Assembly (NCBI RefSeq): GCF_020405185.1
Contig: NZ_CP084463.1
Span: 2,418,001-2,482,000, forward strand
DNA length: 64,000 bases
Source: Halomicrobium salinisoli
GTDB taxonomy: Archaea > Halobacteriota > Halobacteria > Halobacteriales > Haloarculaceae
Direction: 5' to 3'
Positions 35,083 through 43,345 of the stretch are shown here, piece by piece. Position numbers and translations under genes: made by a program. The stretch's first letter is position 1. Every line of letters starts with the position of its first letter. The notes beneath the pieces were generated by a model. That model was given only the letters and a program-made list of their open reading frames with translations. It had not been told where the DNA came from and did not search any database.

Positions 35083-35421
35083 TCAGTCCATCCAGTCGGG
35101 GTCTTCGCGCGGCGGGCTGAACACGTCGACGCCGCTGACCGGCTCCTCGCCGCGGTTCTCTGCACTGTGGGGCTCGTCGCCGGGGATCACGTACGAGTCG
35201 CCCGGACCCACTGTGAACTCCTCGCCGTCGACGACGAACGTGAGCGTCCCCTGGTCCACGTACCCCACCTGCTCGTGGCGGTGACTGTGCTCGGGGACGC
35301 CGGCGCCCGGCTCGAAGTGGAAGTGCTGGACGCTCATGCGCTCGCCCACGGCCAGTTGCGTGAGGTGGACCCCCTCGACCGCCTCGACCGTCTTCCGCGT
35401 CGCGTGTGGGACTTCCTCCAT
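35083..35421 (-). CDS. Small cupin-domain protein
   Basis: A 112-residue single-domain cupin: metal motif 1 is GVPEHSHRHEQVGYVDQGTL (His, His, Glu) and motif 2 is PGDSYVIPGDEPHSAEN (final His). This is a mononuclear metal-binding barrel; such stand-alone cupins may be isomerases, oxygenases or sensors, and none can be chosen. It is convergent with the PH pair and divergent from the DUF5817-like gene, with palindromic copy 4 in between. Confidence 0.82.
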   Translation of the reverse strand: MEEVPHATRKTVEAVEGVHLTQLAVGERMSVQHFHFEPGAGVPEHSHRHEQVGYVDQGTLTFVVDGEEFTVGPGDSYVIPGDEPHSAENRGEEPVSGVDVFSPPREDPDWMD

Positions 35422-35486
35422 GGCTCTTGAGAGACGTGCACGGGACTAAGAGATTGCGCGAGTGCGGATACGAACGCTCCAACCGC

Positions 35487-35913
35487 GAAGAACCAGAAAG
35501 CCCCCGGTCGCTCACGGGCTGCGACTCGCTGTCGTCCGAAAATCGGAGATTTTCGTGATCACGAGAGAGCTTCGCTCTCTCGAACGACGCTCCTCGCCTT
35601 CGGCTGCGGTGCTTACTTCGTCTCGCTCCGTGAGCGACCGGCCCCTTTCAGTCCCACCCGATGCCGGCTGATCAACCGACGCTGGGCGGGACTGAAAGGG
35701 GCGGCTGGCTGAACGAACCCCGGCGTTCGCAAGAGCGAAGCTCTTGCGCAGCCCATCAGAAATCGAAGATTTCTGAGGACGACGCAAGCACGTGAACGGA
35801 GTGAACGCGCGCAGCGAGCCGCGGGAGTCACGCGAGCGGAGCGAGCGTGACCTTGGAAGACGAGCGAAGCGAGTCTTCCGGTGGTTCAGCGAGCCGGGGC
35901 TTTCTGGTTGTTC
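35487..35913. repeat. Cloverleaf-like palindromic element, copy 4 (expanded by nested hairpins)
   Basis: Outer arms aaccagaaagcccc (35491-35504) and its complement (35896-35909). Hairpin A has a 13-bp stem (35505-35517 with 35628-35640). The centre is cccctttcagtcccaccc (35642-35659) against gggcgggactgaaagggg (35684-35701), one mismatch. Hairpin B is imperfect (ggctggctgaac / gttcagcgagcc). The A and B modules are interrupted by perfect three-base-loop hairpins at 35537-35555, 35562-35582, 35728-35748 and 35756-35776. At 427 bp this is the longest copy, apparently by insertion of these mini-hairpins. Confidence 0.88.
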
Positions 35914-35996
35914 TCATCTGTCCGCTCGATCACACAAGCAGGCGCAACCCCTGGGACGAAAGGGTGAACAGCCCGGCAGCGATAGGAACACGTGAC

Positions 35997-36521
35997 ATGT
36001 ACGCGGTCGTGGGCTGCGGCGAGTGCTCGGCGCTGTGGATCATCGAGGGGCGGTCCGAGACGACCCAGTGTCCCCGCTGCGGGAAGCGCCGCGGGTACGA
36101 GAAGCGCCGGAAGTTCGTGGAGACGGACGACGAGGACCACGCTCGAGAGGTGCGGGCGTCGATGCTCGCCAACCGCCAGGACCAGGGCGAGGCCTTCGCC
36201 GAGCTGGACTCGTTCGCGGAGATGGAGGACCGCGTCGACGAGGCCGGGCCGGACGACGAGGAGTACCTGGAAGCCTCGGGCGTCGACACCGAGTCGGTCG
36301 CCGCGGCGGGCGAGCGGGCCGAGCAGGGAAGCGGCGGCGGCCAGAGCCGCAAGGAGACGGTCCTGTCGGCGCTCCGGGAGCTGGACGCGCCCGACCGCGA
36401 GGCCGTCGTCGACTACGCCGCCGAGCGGGGCGTCCCCGCGGAGTACACGGAGGACGCGCTCGAGAAGCTCGTCCGCCGGGGACGTGCGACCGAGAGCGGC
36501 GGGACCTACCGCCTGCTCTGA
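35997..36521 (+). CDS. Zinc-ribbon plus winged-helix protein (DUF5817-like)
   Basis: A 174-residue protein with an N-terminal zinc ribbon (CGECSALW at 7-14 and CPRCGKRRGYE at about 25-35), an acidic linker (about 60-110) and a C-terminal winged-helix-like domain (KETVLSALRELDAPDREAVV ... EDALEKLVRRGRATESGG). It resembles haloarchaeal DUF5817 (recalled). The combination suggests a nucleic-acid-binding role. ATG at 35997 is right after the palindromic element; the frame upstream is inside the repeat and not coding. Confidence 0.78.
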   Translation: MYAVVGCGECSALWIIEGRSETTQCPRCGKRRGYEKRRKFVETDDEDHAREVRASMLANRQDQGEAFAELDSFAEMEDRVDEAGPDDEEYLEASGVDTESVAAAGERAEQGSGGGQSRKETVLSALRELDAPDREAVVDYAAERGVPAEYTEDALEKLVRRGRATESGGTYRLL

Positions 36522-36533
36522 CGGCGGCGGCTG

Positions 36534-36938
36534 CTACAGGCTGAACAGGGCGATCAGCAAGGCGGCGTGGACGGGAACGGCGGCGAGATAGACGAGGTAG
36601 TGCACGAGGACGCCCGCGAGATGGGCGTTCTCCGGCTCTTGCTCCTGATTGAGCGTCTCGACGGCGAACGCCTCGTGGTGACGCTCGGGAATCTGGTCGC
36701 GGAACCGCCGCGTCCCGCCGATGGGGAGCCAGTCGGGCGCCGGCAGGCCGGCGGTGCGCACGCCCATGACGTAGGCGCTCCCGAGGCCGAGCAGCGGGAC
36801 GACGAAGAGCGTGAAGAGCACGTAGATCGACGGGACGTCGAAGGCGTTCCCGATCTCCAGCGTGGCGATCACGGTGGCAACGGGCGCGACCAGGCCGGAG
36901 AGCACGAAGCGGCCGTACCGGCGGACGTCCTCGTCCAT
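36534..36938 (-). CDS. Membrane protein of unknown function, 134 residues
   Basis: Four hydrophobic segments: SGLVAPVATVIATLEIG, YVLFTLFVVPLLGLGSAYV, and two near the C-terminus (LAGVLVHYLVYLAAV, HAALLIALFSL). A charged loop RRFRDQIPERHHEAFAVETL separates the pairs. No family recognised. It ends 12 bases from the convergent zinc-ribbon gene. Confidence 0.6.
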   Translation of the reverse strand: MDEDVRRYGRFVLSGLVAPVATVIATLEIGNAFDVPSIYVLFTLFVVPLLGLGSAYVMGVRTAGLPAPDWLPIGGTRRFRDQIPERHHEAFAVETLNQEQEPENAHLAGVLVHYLVYLAAVPVHAALLIALFSL

Positions 36939-36979
36939 GCCGGTGCGGACGACGGGCTCCGCCGAAAAGGTTCCGTGCG

Positions 36980-37195
36980 CTACAGGAGGCCCAGCGACTT
37001 CGCGACGCCGACGAGCGCCGCGAGCGTGGTGGCCAGCAGTTTCGCCACTGTCAGCAGCCGGCGGGCGCGGGTCAGGCGATCCGACGCGGTGCCGTCACAC
37101 TCCGACGTCGCGTCGCCTCCCGAATCGTCCGCTACCCGCTCGACCGGCGCGGAGTGCTGTACCGTTCGGTCTGAGGACTGGTGCGGAGGGCGCAT
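36980..37195 (-). CDS. Possible small single-helix membrane protein
   Basis: A 71-residue frame from ATG 37195 (MRPPHQSSDRTVQHSAPV) with a polar Asp/Ser/Gly head and a C-terminal amphipathic-to-hydrophobic helix (LLTVAKLLATTLAALVGVAK) ending SLGLL. No recognised family and no obvious TATA box, so it could be chance. The hydrophobic tail in frame and the typical codon bias are in favour. Confidence 0.4.
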   Translation of the reverse strand: MRPPHQSSDRTVQHSAPVERVADDSGGDATSECDGTASDRLTRARRLLTVAKLLATTLAALVGVAKSLGLL

Positions 37196-37412
37196 AGGTG
37201 GTGGGGGCGCCCGCCGGTGCTGTCCGGCGGACGCCACCCGGAGGTACCGACGGGACCGACAAAAGGGACGGCCACGTCCGCGCGGTGAAAGTGAAAGTGT
37301 CGGAGAACAGTCATAGGGACGAGCGACGGACGGTGAGGCGGCCGTCCGGCGTCGTCTGACGAGTTCGGAAGTGACCGCCGGCCGTCACGACCGGTCGCTC
37401 ACCGATCCGCGT

Positions 37413-38636
37413 TCACCGCCCGAGGTCCGCGTGGGCGCTGGAGAGGTGTCGCGAGGACAGGGCGGCCAGCAGGGAGAGTTCGCCCGCCAGCGCGCCCGCT
37501 GCGATGACCTCGGCGAGCGCGTCGGCGTTGCTGCCGGGCGGGTCGCCGCCGCCGCCGTAGCCGAGGACGTCCAGCCCCTCGGACTGGGTGGGGAGCGACG
37601 TGCCGCCGCCGACGGTGCCCACCTCCAGCGACGGGAGGGTGACCGAGGCGTACAGCCCCTCTTCACGCTCGTCGACGGTGGTCATGGCGTTGGCGCCCTC
37701 GACGACCTGGGCGGCGTCCTGGCCCGTCGCGAGGAAGGCCGCGGCGACGACGTTGGCGGCGTGGGCGTTGAACCCGAGCGCGCCGGCCTTCGCCGAGCCG
37801 ATCAGGTTCTTCCGGGTGTTGGCCTCGACGATGGCCTCCGTCGTCGTGTCCAGTCCCTCCTCGACCTGCTCGTGGGGGATGAGGACGTCCGCCGCCACGG
37901 TCCGGCCGCGGCCCTCGATGGCGTTGATGGCGGCGGGCTTCTTGTCGTTGCAGAGGTTGCCCGACAGCGCGACGAGGTCCGCGGGCGTCTCGGCCTCGAC
38001 CACCTCGCAGGCGGCCTCCGTCGCGATGGTGGCCATGTTCATCCCCATCGCGTCCTTGGTGTCGTAGGCGAACCGGAGGAAGACGTTGTCGCCCACGACG
38101 TAGGGGGTCACGTCCTGTAACTCGCCGTGGCTGGTGGTCGCCTCGGCGACCTCCGCCAGTCGGTCGACGTTCTCCCGGACCCAGCCCGACACCTCGCCGG
38201 CCGCGCGCACGTCGGCGACCTTGAACACCGGCGCCCGGGTCATCCCGGACTTGAGGACCTCGGCGGTGGCGCCGCCCGCCGTCCTGATCGTGCTCGCGCC
38301 GCGGTTGACGCTGGCCAGGAGCGCGCCCTCGGTCGTCGCCAGCGGGAGGTAGTGCTCGCCCTCGGCGGCGCTCCCGTCGACCGGCAGCGGACCGACGACG
38401 CCCATCGGAATCTGGGCCGCCCCGACCATGTTCTCGACGTTCGCCTCCGCCTCGGCCGCATCGAACGTGTACTCGCCCACGGCGTCCAGGTCCGCGCCCG
38501 TCTCCTCGGCCAGCAGGCGTCGGCGCGCCGCCGCGGCCGTCTCCGCGTCGGCGTGGGCCTCCAGCTCGTAGAGCCGCAGTTCACCCTCGCGGACCCGCTC
38601 CGCGAGGTCGTCCGCGTTCGCGTCCGTCTCGGTCAT
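37413..38636 (-). CDS. hmgA: 3-hydroxy-3-methylglutaryl-CoA reductase (NADPH)
   Basis: A 407-residue class I HMG-CoA reductase, the key step to mevalonate and archaeal isoprenoid lipids, and the target of statins. Landmarks: ENMVGAAQIPMGVVGPLPV, the catalytic Glu in PLATTEGALLASVNRG, DAMGMNMATIATE (catalytic Asp and the dinucleotide motif), GNLCNDKKPAAIN (catalytic Lys), and the C-terminal histidine in SSRHLSSAH. An N-terminal coiled-coil-like stretch (about 1-45) precedes the core. It is soluble with no membrane anchor, as usual in archaea. It is divergent from the nad operon. Confidence 0.95.
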   Translation of the reverse strand: MTETDANADDLAERVREGELRLYELEAHADAETAAAARRRLLAEETGADLDAVGEYTFDAAEAEANVENMVGAAQIPMGVVGPLPVDGSAAEGEHYLPLATTEGALLASVNRGASTIRTAGGATAEVLKSGMTRAPVFKVADVRAAGEVSGWVRENVDRLAEVAEATTSHGELQDVTPYVVGDNVFLRFAYDTKDAMGMNMATIATEAACEVVEAETPADLVALSGNLCNDKKPAAINAIEGRGRTVAADVLIPHEQVEEGLDTTTEAIVEANTRKNLIGSAKAGALGFNAHAANVVAAAFLATGQDAAQVVEGANAMTTVDEREEGLYASVTLPSLEVGTVGGGTSLPTQSEGLDVLGYGGGGDPPGSNADALAEVIAAGALAGELSLLAALSSRHLSSAHADLGR

Positions 38637-38974
38637 ACAGGCTCCTGGCGACCGCTCCTCCTAACAGTTGCTCTTGGCGTCGGCGTCGGAGCAGCGGTGC
38701 CGTCGGCCGGTGCCGAGAGCGTTCCCGTCCGGTGCCACCGCGCCCGTCGCTCGCTTCCCCACCCACAGGCCCTCTCTGGCGAACGTGGCTATCAGTCACC
38801 GATCGCCGGGATCGCACTGAAACGAAGTTTGGCACCGGATACCATAGAACTGCAGCCACCGGTGCCCCGGTTACACACTGCCTTCGCCATCACCACTATA
38901 CTTTGAACGCAAAATTTTTTCAAAGAGGCGTACCGAGGGTCTGGTACCAACCGGAGGCCCCAATCGTGCCCGAA
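38637..38974. other. Divergent regulatory region between hmgA and nadA
   Basis: A 338-bp gap without genes. The octamer ccggtgcc occurs at 38707, 38729 and 38859 and in reverse complement at 38831. The last two form an 8-bp inverted repeat with a 20-base spacer. An AT-rich palindromic stretch ctttga...tcaaag (38901-38906, 38920-38925) surrounds aaaatttttt, probably the core promoter of nadA. ggtaccaa at 38943 lies just before the start. Confidence 0.55.
38831..38866. promoter_or_regulatory. Inverted octamer pair ggcaccgg / ccggtgcc upstream of nadA
   Basis: Exact 8-bp arms at 38831-38838 and 38859-38866 with a 20-base spacer, about 35 bases upstream of the AT-rich core promoter. Two further ccggtgcc copies lie upstream at 38707 and 38729. 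This is a candidate binding site for a regulator of NAD synthesis or of hmgA. The factor is unknown. Confidence 0.45.
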
Positions 38975-40102
38975 ATGGAAACGGCTCAGTTCGAGACCGA
39001 CCTGAGCCTCTTCAAATACGACAACCTGGAGCAGCTCCCGCCGGAGTACCGGGAGCTCGAAGCGGACGAGCGAACGGAGCGCATCGAGGCCGCGCTCGAC
39101 GAACTGGGCGACGACGTGGTGATCCTCGGCCACAACTACCAGCGCCGGGAGATCGTCGAGCACGCCGACTTCGTCGGCGACTCCTACCAGCTCAGCAAGG
39201 AGGCCGCGAACGCCGACGCCGAGTACGTGATCTTCGGCGGCGTGACGTTCATGGCCGAGTCCGCGGACATCATCACCGACGACGACCAGTCGGTGATCCT
39301 TCCGTCGATGGAGGCCTCCTGCCCGATGGCGGGGATGGCCGAGGCCCTGCAGGTCGACGCCGCGTGGGCCGAACTCACGGCGGCGCTGGACGGCGAGGAG
39401 GACATCGTACCGATCACGTACATGAACAGCTACGCGGACCTCAAGGCCTTCTGCGCCGAGCAGGGTGGGCTGGTCTGTACCTCCTCGAACGCGGCCGACG
39501 CCTTCGAGTACGCCTTCGAGAAGGGCGACAAGGTGCTGTTCCTCCCGGACAAGCACCTCGGGACGAACACGGCCCACCAGCTGGGGATCGAGGACGAGAT
39601 CGTCGAGTGGGACCCCTGGGACCCCGAGGGGGTCAGCGCCGAGGCGGCCGTCGACAGCGACGTGATCCTCTGGGAGGGCTACTGCCAGGTCCACGAGCGG
39701 TTCACCGCCGAGCACGTCGAGCAGATCCGCACGGACCACCCCGACGCGAACGTCGTGGTCCACCCCGAGTGCCGCCGCGAGGTCGTCGAGGCCGCGGACG
39801 TCGTCGGTTCCACGGCGACGATCACCGAGACCGTCGAGAACGCCGACCCCGGCGAGACCTGGGCCATCGGCACGGAGATCCACCTCACCAACCACCTCGA
39901 TCGCTGGCACCCCGAGGTGGAGGTGCTGCCCCTCTGTGGCGAGGCCTGCATGGACTGCAACGCCATGCGCCAGATCGACCCGAACTACCTCTGCTGGGTC
40001 CTCGAGGAACTGCTCGCGGGCCGCGAGCGCAACGTCATCGAGGTCGCGCCGGAGGAGAAGGAACTGGCGCAGGTCGCGCTCGACCGCATGCTGGAGATCT
40101 GA
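38975..40102 (+). CDS. nadA: Quinolinate synthase A
   Basis: A 375-residue Fe-S enzyme that condenses iminoaspartate and dihydroxyacetone phosphate to quinolinate. Features: DDVVILGHNYQRREIVEHAD, the first cluster cysteine in PSMEASCPMAGMAE, VCTSSNAADA, PDKHLGTNTA, VHPECRREV (second Cys) and LCGEACMDCNAM near the C-terminus. The start is taken as ATG 38975 (METAQFETDL); a GTG nine bases upstream is an alternative. It begins the nadABC operon, with nadB starting two bases after its stop. Confidence 0.93.
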   Translation: METAQFETDLSLFKYDNLEQLPPEYRELEADERTERIEAALDELGDDVVILGHNYQRREIVEHADFVGDSYQLSKEAANADAEYVIFGGVTFMAESADIITDDDQSVILPSMEASCPMAGMAEALQVDAAWAELTAALDGEEDIVPITYMNSYADLKAFCAEQGGLVCTSSNAADAFEYAFEKGDKVLFLPDKHLGTNTAHQLGIEDEIVEWDPWDPEGVSAEAAVDSDVILWEGYCQVHERFTAEHVEQIRTDHPDANVVVHPECRREVVEAADVVGSTATITETVENADPGETWAIGTEIHLTNHLDRWHPEVEVLPLCGEACMDCNAMRQIDPNYLCWVLEELLAGRERNVIEVAPEEKELAQVALDRMLEI

Positions 40103-40104
40103 CC

Positions 40105-41676
40105 ATGACCGAGCCAGAGGACTACGACGACTACCGCGAGACCGACGTCCTCGTGGTCGGCTCCGGCATCGCCGGCTGTGCGGCCGCGCTGGCGGCCGCC
40201 CGCGACGGCGCCGACGTGACGGTCGCCACGAAGGCCACCCGCCCGGAGGGCGCGTCCTCCTGGTGGGCCCAGGGCGGCATCGCCGTCGCGCGCGGCGACC
40301 CCGAGCAGTTCAAGCGCGACATCCTGACCGCCTCCGACAACACCGCCGACCCCGGCGCGGTCGACGTGCTCGTCGAGAACGCCGACGAGGCCGTCCGCGA
40401 CGTCCTCGTGGACACGCTGGACGTCGGGTTCGACACGGAGAGCGACGGCGAGTGGGACTTCGGCCGCGAGGCCGCCCACGACGAGGCGCGGATCCTCCAC
40501 GTCGACGCCTCGACGGGCAAGCACGTCCACGTCCCGTTCCTGAACCACCTCGACGACCGCGAGGACGTCGAGATTCTGGACGACACGGCAGCGCTGGACC
40601 TGCTCACCCGCGAGGGCCGCGTCCACGGCGCGCTGCTGGAGCGCGACGGCGAGGTGGTCCCGACCTACGCCGGTGCGACCGTCCTCGCGACCGGCGGGAT
40701 CGGCGACTGCTACCCGCACTCGACCAACCCCGACAGCTCGACCGGCGACGGCGTCGCGATGGCCGCGCTGGCGGGCGCCGACGTCGCGGACATGGAGTAC
40801 GTGCAGTTCCACCCGACGGTGTTTACTGACAAGCAGGGAGAGACAGAACCATTCCTCGTCAGCGAGGCCGTCCGCGGCGAGGGCGCCGTCCTCCGGAACG
40901 GCGAGGTCTCCGAGCCCGGCGGCTCGGAGGCTCGGGAGACGCAGTCTCCCGGTGGCGAGCGGTTCATGCCCGACTACCACGAGGACGCCGAACTCGCGCC
41001 CCGCGACGTGGTCGCCCGGGCGGTGCAAACCGAACGCGAGGAGACGGGCGAGGTGGTCCTCGACGTGAGTCCGCTCGATTTCACCGGCGAGTTCCCCGAC
41101 CTCGCGGAGACGTGCGAGGGGCGCGGCGTCGACTGGGAGTCCGGCATCCCGGTCGCGCCCGCGGAGCACTTCCTCTGCGGCGGCGTCGACGTGGACGAGC
41201 GCGGCCGGACCTCTCTCGATCGCCTCTACGCCGTCGGCGAGTGCTCGCGGACGGGCGTCCACGGCGCAAACCGCCTGGCCTCCACGTCGCTGCTGGAGGG
41301 GCTCGTCTGGGGACTGCGGGCCGGTGAGGACGCCGCCGGCTGGGACCCCGAGGTCGTCGAGGCGCCGGAGCTCCTGAACCGCGACCCGGACCTGCCCGAC
41401 AACTTCGCCCGCGAGAAGTTTGTCCGCCTGCGGCGCGTGATGGACGAGTACGTTGGCCTGCGGCGCGACCCCGAGGACCTGGCGCGCGCCCAGAGCGTCC
41501 TCCGGCGGCTGAAGGGTGAGGTCGACGCCTACGTCCGCACGCGGACGTCGCGGTCGCTGTACGAGCTCCGGAACGCCAGCGTCACGGCGCTGCTCGTGAC
41601 CCGCGCCGCCGCCGAGAACGGCGAATCCGTCGGCACGCACAACCTCGTGGACGCGGCGGAGACGACGGCCGACTGA
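40105..41676 (+). CDS. nadB: L-aspartate oxidase (with in-frame hairpin insertion)
   Basis: A 523-residue flavoprotein that oxidises L-aspartate to iminoaspartate for NadA. FAD-binding VLVVGSGIAGCAAALAAARD near the start, ASSWWAQGGIAVA, HTTG-type GDGVAMAALAGADV, MEYVQFHPT, RFMPDYHEDAELAPRDVVAR (catalytic Arg region) and HGANRLASTSLLEG are intact. Between VLRNGEV and GERFMPDYH about 16 extra residues (SEPGGSEARETQSPGG) are encoded by two adjacent DNA hairpins, where family members usually have a short turn. The frame stays open, so the enzyme is probably functional with an enlarged surface loop. Confidence 0.93.
   Translation: MTEPEDYDDYRETDVLVVGSGIAGCAAALAAARDGADVTVATKATRPEGASSWWAQGGIAVARGDPEQFKRDILTASDNTADPGAVDVLVENADEAVRDVLVDTLDVGFDTESDGEWDFGREAAHDEARILHVDASTGKHVHVPFLNHLDDREDVEILDDTAALDLLTREGRVHGALLERDGEVVPTYAGATVLATGGIGDCYPHSTNPDSSTGDGVAMAALAGADVADMEYVQFHPTVFTDKQGETEPFLVSEAVRGEGAVLRNGEVSEPGGSEARETQSPGGERFMPDYHEDAELAPRDVVARAVQTEREETGEVVLDVSPLDFTGEFPDLAETCEGRGVDWESGIPVAPAEHFLCGGVDVDERGRTSLDRLYAVGECSRTGVHGANRLASTSLLEGLVWGLRAGEDAAGWDPEVVEAPELLNRDPDLPDNFAREKFVRLRRVMDEYVGLRRDPEDLARAQSVLRRLKGEVDAYVRTRTSRSLYELRNASVTALLVTRAAAENGESVGTHNLVDAAETTAD
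40908..40951. repeat. Two hairpins inserted in frame within nadB
   Basis: ctccgagcc / ggctcggag (40908-40916, 40921-40929; four-base loop) and cgggagac-gca-gtctcccg (40933-40951; 8-bp stem, three-base loop). The second matches the three-base-loop hairpins at the icd 3' end and in palindromic copy 4. Together they encode the extra Gly/Ser/Glu-rich residues of NadB. Confidence 0.75.
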
Positions 41677-41677
41677 G

Positions 41678-42523
41678 ATGCTCCCGGACTCGAAAATCGA
41701 GGACTGGCTGCGCGAGGACGTCGGCCACCACGACGTCACCAACCAGGTGCCCGGCGAGACGGCGGGGCGACTCGTCGCGAAGGAAGACGGCGTCGCTGCG
41801 GGGCTGGACGCCGCTGCCGCCGTCTTCGAGTACCTCGGCGTCGACGTGATCGACCGCGTCGAGAACGGCGCCGCCGTCGACGCGGGCACTGTCGTCCTCG
41901 GCGTCGAGGGGTCCGCGCGCGAGGTTCTGCGAGGCGAGCGCGTGGCCGTCAATATCGCCGGCCACGCCTCCGGCGTCGCGACGGAGACGCGCGAAGCCGT
42001 GGACGCTGCACGGGAAGTTAGCGACGACGTGCGGATCGCCGGCACGCGCAAGACGACGCCGGGGCTGCGCTGCGTCGAGAAGCGCGCGGTCGTCGCTGGC
42101 GGCGGTGACACCCACCGACTGGACCTCTCGCACATGGTGATGGTCAAGGACAACCACGTCGCCGAACTGGGCCTGGAACGCGCCGTCGAGCGCTTCCGCG
42201 AGCGCGCCTCCTTCGCGACGAAGATCGACGTCGAGGTCGAGGACCCCGCCGACGCGCCGCGAGCCGCACGTGCGGGTGCAGACGTGGTCCTGCTGGACAA
42301 CATGACGCCCGAGGAGACGGAGCGGGCGGTCGACCTGCTCCGCGAGGCCGCGGCGGACCTCGACCGCGAGGTGCTGGCCGAGGCCTCCGGCGGGATCACG
42401 GTCGAGTCCGTCCCCGACTACGCGGCGACGGGCGTCGACGTCATCTCGATGGGCTCGCTGACCCACTCGGCGCCCGCGCTGGACTACTCCTTCAGGACCG
42501 GGCGCGAGACGGTCACGCTCTAG
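41678..42523 (+). CDS. nadC: Quinolinate phosphoribosyltransferase (carboxylating)
   Basis: A 281-residue type II PRTase that turns quinolinate and PRPP into nicotinate mononucleotide. Signatures: EDVGHHDVTNQV near the N-terminus, ERVAVNIAGHASGVAT, AGTRKTTPGLRCVEKRAVVAGG (substrate-binding Arg/Lys), HMVMVKDNHV, VEVEDPADAPRAA, LDNMTPEE and EASGGITVESVPDYAATGVD. It is the third gene of nadABC; its ATG begins two bases after the nadB stop. The three genes give the whole aspartate-to-NaMN branch. Confidence 0.94.
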   Translation: MLPDSKIEDWLREDVGHHDVTNQVPGETAGRLVAKEDGVAAGLDAAAAVFEYLGVDVIDRVENGAAVDAGTVVLGVEGSAREVLRGERVAVNIAGHASGVATETREAVDAAREVSDDVRIAGTRKTTPGLRCVEKRAVVAGGGDTHRLDLSHMVMVKDNHVAELGLERAVERFRERASFATKIDVEVEDPADAPRAARAGADVVLLDNMTPEETERAVDLLREAAADLDREVLAEASGGITVESVPDYAATGVDVISMGSLTHSAPALDYSFRTGRETVTL

Positions 42524-42531
42524 CGCCCGGA

Positions 42532-43260
42532 CTAGAGGTCCCGGGCCAGCATGACCTCGTCGACGAGGTCCCCCTCGATCTCGTAGTGGTCCTCGCGGAC
42601 GGCCTCGACCGCCCAGCCGTTCTCCTCCATGAACTCGATCCCGACCTCGTTGGTCGACGGCAGGCTCTGGTAGACCTTGCGACACCCCTCGCTGGCGGCC
42701 CACGAGACGCCGCGCTGGAGCAGGTGACTCCCGATGCCGTGGCGGCGGTACTCCGCCAGCACCCCGAGGGTCAGCTCCGCCGTTCCCGACAGCGTGGCCG
42801 GTTCGGGCCGGCAGGCGTGGACCCACCCCACGACGTCGTCGGCGACGGTGGCGACGAACACGGCGCGACACTCCGTGGGCGAGCGGCGGAACAGCGTCTC
42901 CTCGAAGGCGAGTTGCTCGGCGACGGACTCGGCGACGACGTCGGTCTCCGCTTCGACGACGCTGCGGATCACCGCGACGACGCCCGAGAGGTCCGGCGGT
43001 CCCGCCGGCCTGATCTCGTAGGTGATTCCGGCCTCCTCGTGTTCCTCCGTCTCGCCGGCGTGCATCGGCGTCCGGAGGCGGCCGTCGACCTCCTCGATCA
43101 GGTCGTCCCGCCGGAGGATGGAGACGTGGTGCTGGAACGACTCGGGGTCGAGCCGGAGGGACTCGGCGACCGCAGAGGGCTCGATCGGACCGTGGCGGTC
43201 GACGTACCGGTAGACCCGCTTGCGGTCGTCCCCGAAGTCGAACTCGGTGGACGCTGACAT
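42532..43260 (-). CDS. Winged-helix/GNAT acetyltransferase fusion
   Basis: A 242-residue protein: residues about 10-65 form a small winged-helix-like domain (RVYRYVDRHGPIEPSAVAESLRL ... LIEEVDGRL), and about 75-242 a GNAT domain (YEIRPAGPPDLSGVVAVIRS, acetyl-CoA loop LTLGVLAEYRRHGIGSHLLQRG, VYQSLPSTNEVGIEFMEENGW). The fusion suggests acetylation linked to DNA binding or autoregulation. ATG at 43260 was chosen; a GTG one codon upstream is also possible. It is convergent with nadC (8-base gap). Confidence 0.78.
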   Translation of the reverse strand: MSASTEFDFGDDRKRVYRYVDRHGPIEPSAVAESLRLDPESFQHHVSILRRDDLIEEVDGRLRTPMHAGETEEHEEAGITYEIRPAGPPDLSGVVAVIRSVVEAETDVVAESVAEQLAFEETLFRRSPTECRAVFVATVADDVVGWVHACRPEPATLSGTAELTLGVLAEYRRHGIGSHLLQRGVSWAASEGCRKVYQSLPSTNEVGIEFMEENGWAVEAVREDHYEIEGDLVDEVMLARDL

Positions 43261-43345
43261 CACTCGTGGTTAGCGCGCCAGACGTATAGCGCTACTGACT
43301 GGTCTGGCGCACCGCTTTTGAGCGAGGGCGCCCGACCGCCGGACG

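Noticed and set aside
36980..37237. 85-residue start at 37237 for the small membrane-protein frame
   Set aside because: The first 14 residues are Pro/Arg-rich and outside any promoter context; ATG 37195 is used instead, and the whole gene is left at low confidence.
39985..42399. 804-codon minus-strand frame across nadB and nadC
   Set aside because: Antisense to well-conserved nadB/nadC; product is Ser/Arg/Ala-rich without motifs.
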